From Bifidobacteriaceae bacterium (GTDB taxonomy: Bacteria > Actinomycetota > Actinomycetes > Actinomycetales > WQXJ01): DNA of 5,454 nt. Shown here in pieces: positions 1 to 4,610 of this stretch. Numbering within the stretch: the stretch's first letter is position 1; the number at the start of each line of letters is the position of its first letter. Location: contig JAIRNM010000049.1 of the NCBI GenBank assembly GCA_031258055.1, positions 1-5,454 on the forward strand. Direction: 5' to 3'. The notes under the pieces were generated by a model that was not told where the DNA came from, ran no database searches, and saw only the letters and a list, made by a program, of their open reading frames with translations. The position numbers were made by a program, and so were the translations under genes.

Positions 1-12
1 AACATTGAGGTC

Positions 13-110
13 ATGCGCAGACTCCCCCGCTGGCTGAACGTTGTCATGGTGGTGGCCGTGATCGCCGCCGTTGGCGCCGTCTACTGGATCGTGTTCCGCC
101 CCGACGCCTG
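13..110 (+). other. Frame-displaced N-terminal membrane anchor of the adaptor
   Basis: Starting at ATG 13, this frame encodes a basic start (MRRLPRW) and then one hydrophobic helix at about residues 9-27, ending in YWIVFRPDA. That is the normal N-terminal anchor of a Gram-positive membrane-fusion adaptor. A GAGG at 7-10 lies upstream, closer to the ATG than is ideal. The frame continues to a stop at 250-252, but after about position 110 it turns into Pro/Ser/Ala-rich text typical of a wrong frame. The body of the adaptor continues in another frame, reading LADNAEGTIRSATVAVG from 108. Restoring one base between about 97 and 112 would give a single 536-residue protein from 13 to 1622. The anchor assignment is clear. 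Whether the break is real, a sequencing error or recoded cannot be told from this window. Confidence 0.75.
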
Positions 111-146
111 GCCGACAACGCCGAAGGCACCATCCGCAGCGCTACC

Positions 147-1622
147 GTGGCCGTCGGCACGGTCAGCCGCGCCATCTCCGCCACCGGCCAGATTGAGCCC
201 GCCGTCAGCCAGGACTTGGCTTTCTCCAACTCCGGTGAAGTGGCCACCTTAGACGTCAAAGTGGGCGATCAGGTCAAGGCCGGGGACACCTTGGCCACCA
301 TCACGGGCGATGCCGTCAACCAAGCCGTCGAAGACGCTCAGGGGGCCGTCGACCGGGCCGCCAGCGAGGCCGATGCCGCCTACGGCCAAGTCACCGCTGC
401 CAAGCAGTCGCTCACCTCGGCTAACAAAACGGTCGAAGCGGCTGAGCTGGCGCTATCTGAGGCGCAATCCAATCTGGCCGCCGTCCAAGCCGGTCAAACA
501 GTTGTGACCAGCGGCGGAACCACTTCCGTCAGTCAACCATCAAGCGGCGCCAACGGCAGCGGACCGATTGGCTCGGGCGCGACCGGGGGCGACAGCACCG
601 GCACCGCCAGCGGCGGCACCAGCACCGGGACGGTACTAACGCTGAGCGGCGCCCAGCAGGCGGTGGCCCAAGCCGAATCGCAAGTCGCCAGCGCCCAGTC
701 GCAAGCCACCAGTGCTTCGGCTCAAGTCACCTCAGCCCAGGCGCAAGCCACTACCGCCGACACTTCCCTGGCCAGCGCCCAAGAGACCTTGGCGACGGCC
801 GAGGCGGCGGCCGCGAATCTGGCACTGGTCTCGCCCATTGACGGCATCGTCACCGCTGTTAACGCTGCCGTCGGAGATACGGTGACCGGCAGCGGTTCGA
901 CCACTTCTGGTACCACCGCCTCCAGTTCCTCCAACTCGACCAGTTCGGCCACCGCCACCGGCGGCGGCGCGGGCCAGGCGGGCGCGACAGGAACGACCAG
1001 CGGTACCAGTTCCCAAGGCAGCGCCACGACGGTGCTGACCGTGGTCAGTTCGGGCCAACTGACGGTGGCGGGAGCCTTCGCCGAGGCGGACGCGGCCGAT
1101 TTGGCCGCAGGCCAACCGGCCACCATCACCTTCCCGGCCTTGACTGGGGTGAGTGCCAGCGGCGAGGTCAGCGCCATCTCGCCAACGGCGACCGCCTCCA
1201 ACTCGGTGGTAACCTACACCGCCACCATCACGCTGACTGACGTGCCGGAATCAGTCCGTTTGGGACAGACCGCGACCATCTTGGTGACCACAGCCGAAGC
1301 GATCGATGTTCTTTACCTACCGACCACAGCGGTCACAGTGGACGCGCTTGATTCAACCACTGGCAGTGTGACAGTGATCACCGAAGACGGCAGCCAGACC
1401 GTTCAGAGCGTCGGCGTTGGTTTACAGGGCGATTCAACCGTTGAAATCACCAGCGGCCTGCAAGAAGGCCAAAGCATCCTCATCTCGGTCGACACGGCCA
1501 CCGGTTCGAGCGGAACCGATTCGACTGGCTTTGGCGGCGCGGGCGGGTTCGGCGGCGGCACTGGCGGGTTCGGCGGCGGCGGTGGTGGCGGTGGCTTTGG
1601 CGGACCACCGGGGATGGGCTGA
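147..1622 (+). CDS. Membrane-fusion / periplasmic adaptor subunit of a MacAB/YknXYZ-type ABC exporter (N-terminus frameshifted)
   Basis: This is the adaptor (HlyD/MacA/YknX-like) that links a MacB-type permease to substrate outside the membrane. From GTG 147 the frame gives 491 residues. Residues about 12-55 (SATGQIEP to VGDQVKAGDTLATI) are the first half of the lipoyl/barrel-sandwich hybrid. Residues 57-117 and 170-224 are Ala/Gln-rich coiled-coil arms, and SPIDGIVTAVNAAVGDTV (229-246) is the second lipoyl half. Residues about 303-450 form the beta-barrel and membrane-proximal region, including LPTTAV and GLQEGQ. The tail (461-491) is Gly/Phe-rich. Two Ser/Thr/Gly-rich inserts interrupt the fold, at 118-163 between the arms and at 247-293. 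GTG 147 is only the first start codon available in this frame: it has no Shine-Dalgarno sequence and would leave the protein without an anchor, so the true start is probably ATG 13 in the displaced frame. The stop lies 3 bp before the ATPase gene. The substrate cannot be inferred, and a macrolide label would be too specific. Confidence 0.88.
   Translation: MAVGTVSRAISATGQIEPAVSQDLAFSNSGEVATLDVKVGDQVKAGDTLATITGDAVNQAVEDAQGAVDRAASEADAAYGQVTAAKQSLTSANKTVEAAELALSEAQSNLAAVQAGQTVVTSGGTTSVSQPSSGANGSGPIGSGATGGDSTGTASGGTSTGTVLTLSGAQQAVAQAESQVASAQSQATSASAQVTSAQAQATTADTSLASAQETLATAEAAAANLALVSPIDGIVTAVNAAVGDTVTGSGSTTSGTTASSSSNSTSSATATGGGAGQAGATGTTSGTSSQGSATTVLTVVSSGQLTVAGAFAEADAADLAAGQPATITFPALTGVSASGEVSAISPTATASNSVVTYTATITLTDVPESVRLGQTATILVTTAEAIDVLYLPTTAVTVDALDSTTGSVTVITEDGSQTVQSVGVGLQGDSTVEITSGLQEGQSILISVDTATGSSGTDSTGFGGAGGFGGGTGGFGGGGGGGGFGGPPGMG
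678..761 (+). repeat. Four tandem degenerate 21-bp units encoding heptads
   Basis: Four consecutive 21-bp units (678-698, 699-719, 720-740, 741-761) are in frame with the adaptor and encode SQVASAQ, SQATSAS, AQVTSAQ and AQATTAD. Each unit carries CAAG near its start. The seven-residue period matches a coiled-coil heptad, so this arm of the adaptor hairpin appears to have grown or been maintained by duplication of single heptads. Confidence 0.7.
1542..1580 (+). repeat. Exact 18-bp direct repeat in the Gly/Phe-rich tail of the adaptor
   Basis: GGCGGGTTCGGCGGCGGC occurs exactly at 1542-1559 and again at 1563-1580, a 21-bp period. It encodes the repeated GGFGGG of the adaptor tail. The first 14 bases recur exactly at 4233-4246 in the DUF5666-like gene. 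Such GC-rich simple sequence is prone to slippage. Confidence 0.75.
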
Positions 1623-1625
1623 ACA

Positions 1626-2489
1626 ATGACTAATGACAGCACGGAGGTCTTGCCCCCGGTGTCGGAGCCCGCCTCCGCCCCGGCACCGACCACTAATGGG
1701 GACAGTCCCCATTACTGGAACGCCGACCTTCCAGTCATCGAGACGCGGGGCTTGACCCGCACCTATGGTGGCGGCGAATCGACGGTGCGGGCACTGGTCG
1801 ACGTCTCGCTGACAGTCGGTCCAGGGGAGTTCGTCGCCATCATGGGCCATTCCGGTTCCGGCAAGTCGACGCTCATGAACCTACTTGGGCTGCTTGATGT
1901 GCCAGACGCGGGCGCCTATCTATTGGACGGCGTGGACACTTCGTCCCTGCGCGGCGATGAACTAGCGCAGATTCGCAACCGCAAGATCGGCTTCGTTTTC
2001 CAGTCGTTCAACCTCATCACGTCGATGTCCGCGCTTGCCAACGTCGAGTTGCCGATGGCCTATGCGGACGTCAAACGGTCAGAGCGGCGCCGCCGGGCGT
2101 TCGCCGCTCTCGGCCTGGTGGGGCTGACCAACCGGGCTTCGCACCGGCCGAGCGAACTGTCCGGCGGCCAGCTTCAGCGCGTGGCGGTGGCCCGCGCCCT
2201 GGTCAATACGCCCGCTTTGATTCTGGCCGATGAGCCGACCGGCAACCTGGACTCTACGGCCACCGCCGAAGTCCTTGATGTCTTCGGCGAATTGAACCAA
2301 ACTGGACGGACAATCGTGCTGATCACTCACGAAGCCGACGTCGCCGCGCGAGCGGGTCGGATAATCCAAATGAGTGATGGCCGGATTGTCTCTGGCTCCG
2401 TCCCCGCGGGCGCGACGGGCATGGGGATTGCCCCCGTGGGGGCGGCCGGGGCGTGGTCCCCGACCACGGCCCTGGGGGCGCTGCCATGA
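1626..2489 (+). CDS. ABC transporter ATP-binding protein (MacB/YknY/LolD-type)
   Basis: This is the cytoplasmic ATPase of the exporter; it hydrolyses ATP to drive conformational change in the partner permease. The 287 residues contain every expected motif: Walker A GHSGSGKST (74-82), Q-loop Gln126 in VFQSFNL, ABC signature LSGGQ (178-182), Walker B LILADE with catalytic Glu203, the D-loop (GNLD) and H-loop His235 in ITHE. The wording around Walker B (ADEPTGNLDS) and the Q-loop is typical of the lipoprotein/macrolide exporter class. Two regions fall outside the usual core of roughly 225-230 residues: a Pro/Ser/Thr-rich N-terminal extension (about 1-36), which contains an embedded DNA palindrome, and a Gly/Ala-rich C-terminal tail (about 258-287). 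ATG 1626 lies 3 bp after the adaptor stop and has no strong ribosome-binding site, suggesting translational coupling. The stop overlaps the permease start as ATGA. Confidence 0.95.
   Translation: MTNDSTEVLPPVSEPASAPAPTTNGDSPHYWNADLPVIETRGLTRTYGGGESTVRALVDVSLTVGPGEFVAIMGHSGSGKSTLMNLLGLLDVPDAGAYLLDGVDTSSLRGDELAQIRNRKIGFVFQSFNLITSMSALANVELPMAYADVKRSERRRRAFAALGLVGLTNRASHRPSELSGGQLQRVAVARALVNTPALILADEPTGNLDSTATAEVLDVFGELNQTGRTIVLITHEADVAARAGRIIQMSDGRIVSGSVPAGATGMGIAPVGAAGAWSPTTALGALP
1691..1717. repeat. 27-bp near-perfect palindrome inside the ATPase reading frame
   Basis: The arms CACTAATGGGGAC (1691-1703) and GTCCCCATTACTG (1705-1717) are inverted copies with one mismatch at C1715, separated by the single base A1704. 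The palindrome lies in frame in the ATPase gene and encodes about residues 22-31 (TNGDSPHYW), in the poorly conserved N-terminal extension. A 13-bp sequence (CCACTAATGGGGA, 1690-1702) recurs at 3713-3725 in the left arm of an intergenic stem-loop, which suggests a dispersed palindromic repeat family. Confidence 0.8.
2452..2468 (+). other. Hairpin just upstream of the permease start
   Basis: CGTGGTC (2452-2458) and GACCACG (2462-2468) form a perfect 7-bp stem with a CCC loop. It lies within the last codons of the ATPase gene, ending 17 bases before the permease ATG. The sequence just upstream is also G- and C-tract rich (GGGGATTGCCCC at 2423-2434). It could modulate reinitiation at the ATGA overlap, or simply reflect the GC-rich tail. 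Confidence 0.4.
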
Positions 2490-3676
2490 GCTTCCTCGAA
2501 ATGCTCACCTCCGCGCTGCGCTCGATTCGCGCCAACCTGACCCGCGCCGCCCTGACCCTCTTGGGCGTGTTGATCGGGGTTGGCTCGGTGATCCTGCTGT
2601 TGGGGGTCGGCTCGGGCGCGTCCGCCGAGGTAGTCAGCCAGATCGCCGGACTCGGCACCAACACCATCACTGTTTCGGCTGGCATGAGCCGCGGGGCGAC
2701 ATCCTTTCAGGACCTCACGGTGGAGGTAGCCGAGGCGATCACGCCAGACAACGCTCCGGACGTGATCGCGGTGGTGCCAGAAGTCTCGACCTCCGCCACC
2801 GTCGCTTACGGCACCGTCTCGACTTCCGCCACGGTGATCGGCACCACCCCGGAGTATTTCTCGGTCACCAACTCGCCCTTGGCGCAGGGTACGGCTTTCC
2901 AGGCCGCCGATGCCGCCGGGGCACGCCAAGTCTGCGTCCTCGGCGCCGATTTAGCTTACGACCTTTTTGGGGCCGATGACGCCGTTGGCCGCCAGCTAAT
3001 GGTTGGGGGCGCGCCCTTCACTGTTTACGGCGTCATGAAGGTGAAAGACACCACCGGCGGATCGTCTGGTAATTCGTCATTAGTCGCGCCGCTCACTCGC
3101 GTTCAGCGTTCGCTCACGGGCTACGGGTCGCTCTCCTCGATCACGCTGCAGGCGGCCTCGACGGCGGTGGTTGAAGCGGCGGCATCGGAAGCTACTTACG
3201 CCATAGCCGAAGCGCTGCGGATCGACGCGGCGGACGCCACCTTTAGGGTAACCACCCAAGAACAACTGATCGAGACGTCCACCGAGGCGACGAGTTCGCT
3301 TTCGGCAATGCTCGCCGCAATCGCCGCGATCTCGCTGGTGGTGGGTGGTATTGGGGTAACCAACATCATGCTCGTGACAGTCTCTGAGCGAACCCGCGAA
3401 ATCGGCATCCGTAAGGCTTTAGGGGCACCTTGGGCGGCGATCGCCGGGCAGTTCGTGATCGAGGCCTCGTTGCTGTCGCTGACCGGCGGCCTGGTCGGTG
3501 TAGCGGGCGCGTGGGGGCTGAGCCACATCGCCATTCTGGGCACCCGGCCGGTCATATCGCTGGCCTCGGTCTGGTTGGCGCTGGGAGTGTCGGTCGGGAT
3601 CGGCGTGATCTTTGGCGGTTATCCGGCCTTGCGGGCGGCGGCGATGAAACCAGTCGACGCGTTGAGGCATGAGTGA
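2486..3676 (+). CDS. MacB/FtsX-type ABC transporter permease
   Basis: This is the integral membrane subunit of the exporter, 396 residues from ATG 2486, close to the usual 400 or so for stand-alone MacB-like permeases. Residues about 20-42 form the first membrane helix (LTLLGVLIGVGSVILLLGVG), preceded by the typical LRSIRANLTR. Residues about 45-265 form the extracytoplasmic MacB-type domain. The C-terminal FtsX domain holds helices at about 276-299, 324-348 and 358-380. The cytoplasmic loop SERTREIGIRKALGAP (300-315), which couples to the ATPase, is intact, as is the closing PALRAAAMKPVDALRHE. I chose ATG 2486 over an in-frame upstream GTG at 2453 because it gives the family's standard N-terminus and the 4-bp ATGA overlap with the ATPase stop. 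The single-FtsX, four-helix layout implies a homodimer working with two ATPase subunits and the upstream adaptor. Confidence 0.95.
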   Translation: MSFLEMLTSALRSIRANLTRAALTLLGVLIGVGSVILLLGVGSGASAEVVSQIAGLGTNTITVSAGMSRGATSFQDLTVEVAEAITPDNAPDVIAVVPEVSTSATVAYGTVSTSATVIGTTPEYFSVTNSPLAQGTAFQAADAAGARQVCVLGADLAYDLFGADDAVGRQLMVGGAPFTVYGVMKVKDTTGGSSGNSSLVAPLTRVQRSLTGYGSLSSITLQAASTAVVEAAASEATYAIAEALRIDAADATFRVTTQEQLIETSTEATSSLSAMLAAIAAISLVVGGIGVTNIMLVTVSERTREIGIRKALGAPWAAIAGQFVIEASLLSLTGGLVGVAGAWGLSHIAILGTRPVISLASVWLALGVSVGIGVIFGGYPALRAAAMKPVDALRHE

Positions 3677-3699
3677 AGCATGAATGACGCATGAACGCG
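3667..3699 (+). repeat. Three tandem degenerate 11-bp units across the permease stop codon
   Basis: GCATGAGTGAA (3667-3677), GCATGAATGAC (3678-3688) and GCATGAACGCG (3689-3699) follow one another directly. The first contains the permease stop (TGA 3674-3676). GCATGA is identical in all three and the ends diverge. It looks like local slippage duplication; no regulatory role is evident. Confidence 0.6.
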
Positions 3700-3708
3700 G
3701 ACCGACAC

Positions 3709-3745
3709 CGCGCCACTAATGGGGAGAGGCCCAATTAGTGACGCG
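3709..3745. repeat. Intergenic stem-loop related to the palindrome in the ATPase gene; possible operon terminator
   Basis: CGCG (3709-3712) and CACTAAT (3714-3720) pair with ATTAGTG (3734-3740) and CGCG (3742-3745). After one G-A mismatch, GGG (3722-3724) pairs with CCC (3730-3732), leaving an AGAGG loop. Two mismatches interrupt 14 pairs. It begins 33 bp after the permease stop, a good place for a terminator of the export operon, but no T-run follows. Its left arm shares 13 identical bases with the palindrome at 1690-1702, so a mobile or REP-like repeat is the main alternative. Confidence 0.6.
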
Positions 3746-3788
3746 CTGCCCATGTTGACGCGGCAGGCAGGAACTGCTGGGGGCACCG

Positions 3789-3817
3789 CGGGCCAGTGCC
3801 CGAGGATCTCCTCGGGC
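3789..3817 (+). promoter_or_regulatory. Two mutually exclusive GC-rich hairpins upstream of the DUF5666-like gene
   Basis: GCCCGAGGA (3798-3806) is followed after two bases by its exact reverse complement TCCTCGGGC (3809-3817), giving an effective 8-bp stem with a 4-base loop. The 5' half of that stem can instead pair upstream: CGGGC (3789-3793), loop CAGT, GCCCG (3798-3802). The two structures share 3798-3802 and cannot form together. The layout resembles an attenuator or switch but could also be a terminator; there is no U-run after the stronger stem, and no known riboswitch is recognised. Confidence 0.45.
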
Positions 3818-3856
3818 GAGTTGCTAGTGGTCCGCGCTGGTTACAACTGATCAAGT

Positions 3857-3862
3857 AAGGAG
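3857..3862 (+). promoter_or_regulatory. Ribosome-binding site of the DUF5666-like gene
   Basis: AAGGAG lies 7 bases before ATG 3870 and is the clearest Shine-Dalgarno sequence in the window. It fixes the start of the following gene and contrasts with the coupled starts of the exporter genes. A possible -10 (TACAAC, 3842-3847) with TTGCTA (3821-3826) 15 bp upstream is too weakly spaced to call a promoter. Confidence 0.8.
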
Positions 3863-3869
3863 CTAGAAA

Positions 3870-4550
3870 ATGACGAATGACCACGCAAGCACTGGTGCCC
3901 AGGACGGCGCGCGGAGAGAGACCCCGGTCGGAGCGGCCGGAATTCTGGCGACTCCCCCAGCGACGGCACAGACCCCGCCGGCCCAGCGCGCCAAACGGCC
4001 GCTTCTGACCTTGATTCTGGGCGGCGCTTTGATCGCCACCCTGGCCTTCGCCGGTGGCGTGCTCACCGGCCGCGCGACGGTCGATTCCAACGCTAACCCC
4101 AGCAACGGCCGGGCCGACGGCGGCCAGTTCCCAGGTGGATTCCCCAGCGCTGGTCCGGGCCAGGCTCCCCCCGGCGAAGACGGCGAGCTTCCCGGCGATA
4201 TGCCCTCCGGCGGCGGTGGCGGCTTCGGCGGCGGCGGGTTCGGCGGAACCGCTGGAACGATCACCAAGATCGACGGCGACACCATCACGATTGAGACCGA
4301 AGACGGCCAGACCTACCAAATCGAAGTGGGCAGCGACACTTCTGTAACTCTCTTAGGCGACGTCTCGGACCTAGCAGAAGGCGATGACATCACTGTTGTT
4401 GGCACACCGGACGAGGACGGGTTGATCACCGACCCCCGATCGATCATCGAAGGCTCTTCCTTCGGCGACGGCGGGTTTGGTGGCGGCCCCTCGGACGGCA
4501 ACGACAACCAACCCAGTTCGGACAACTCAAACCCGCGCGCCACACTCTGA
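3870..4550 (+). CDS. Membrane-anchored DUF5666-like domain protein with Gly/Phe-rich linkers
   Basis: The 226-residue product begins with a hydrophilic, presumably cytoplasmic segment (1-43) ending in basic QRAKR. One membrane helix follows (about 44-67, LLTLILGGALIATLAFAGGV), so the rest should lie outside the cell membrane. Residues 73-112 are Pro/Gly-rich, and 113-127 are a Gly/Phe tract (GGGGGFGGGGFGG). Residues about 128-195 form a small beta-rich domain (GTITKIDGDTITIETEDG, then YQIEVGSDTSVT and LAEGDDITVVGTPDEDG) that fits the OB-like DUF5666 family. The tail carries another GDGGFGGG and is acidic. The function of the family is not established. The gene follows the exporter operon on the same strand after 193 bp. 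The matching Gly/Phe tracts, and an exact 14-bp match to the adaptor tail, suggest it may partner with the exporter or share its surface environment. A separate promoter is possible. Confidence 0.85.
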   Translation: MTNDHASTGAQDGARRETPVGAAGILATPPATAQTPPAQRAKRPLLTLILGGALIATLAFAGGVLTGRATVDSNANPSNGRADGGQFPGGFPSAGPGQAPPGEDGELPGDMPSGGGGGFGGGGFGGTAGTITKIDGDTITIETEDGQTYQIEVGSDTSVTLLGDVSDLAEGDDITVVGTPDEDGLITDPRSIIEGSSFGDGGFGGGPSDGNDNQPSSDNSNPRATL

Positions 4551-4571
4551 GGAACCCGAAAAGGGACCGGC

Positions 4572-4610
4572 CTTGTCACGTTCATTTCGATAGGCTCGAC
4601 CTATGACAAG
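4572..4610. promoter_or_regulatory. Putative leaderless promoter and inverted repeats at the fic start
   Basis: TAGGCT (4591-4596) is a reasonable actinobacterial -10. It sits six bases before ATG 4603, so transcription would start at or near the A of the start codon. There is no Shine-Dalgarno sequence, consistent with leaderless translation. No convincing -35 is spaced 16-19 bp away (TTGTCA at 4573-4578 is only 12 bp upstream). Two inverted repeats cover the region: CTTGTCA (4572-4578) with TGACAAG (4604-4610), and ATAGG (4590-4594) with CCTAT (4600-4604). The inner one spans the -10 and start codon and could be an operator. Confidence 0.45.

Noticed and set aside
722..1201. A 159-codon open frame on the - strand inside the adaptor gene
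   Set aside because: It is the antisense shadow of Ala/Thr/Gly-rich coding sequence; its composition is Val/Ala/Pro repeats with no recognisable domain, while the + strand frame has clear adaptor motifs.
2453..2485. Upstream GTG start for the permease (11 extra residues)
   Set aside because: The extra residues (VPDHGPGGAA) do not look like a permease N-terminus, the GTG lies within a hairpin stem, and ATG 2486 gives the standard ATGA overlap.
3821..3847. Promoter for the DUF5666-like gene (TTGCTA and TACAAC)
   Set aside because: Each hexamer matches consensus only moderately and the 15-bp spacing is short, so I note it but do not annotate it.
3735..4319. A 194-codon open frame on the - strand covering the intergenic region and half of the DUF5666-like gene
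   Set aside because: The overlapping + strand gene has a strong Shine-Dalgarno sequence, a membrane helix and a recognisable domain. The antisense product has low-complexity composition and no credible start context.
4555..4574. Possible terminator after the DUF5666-like gene
   Set aside because: Only 3-4 bp stems are possible (CCC/GGG or AAGG/CCTT) with no T-run, too weak to call.
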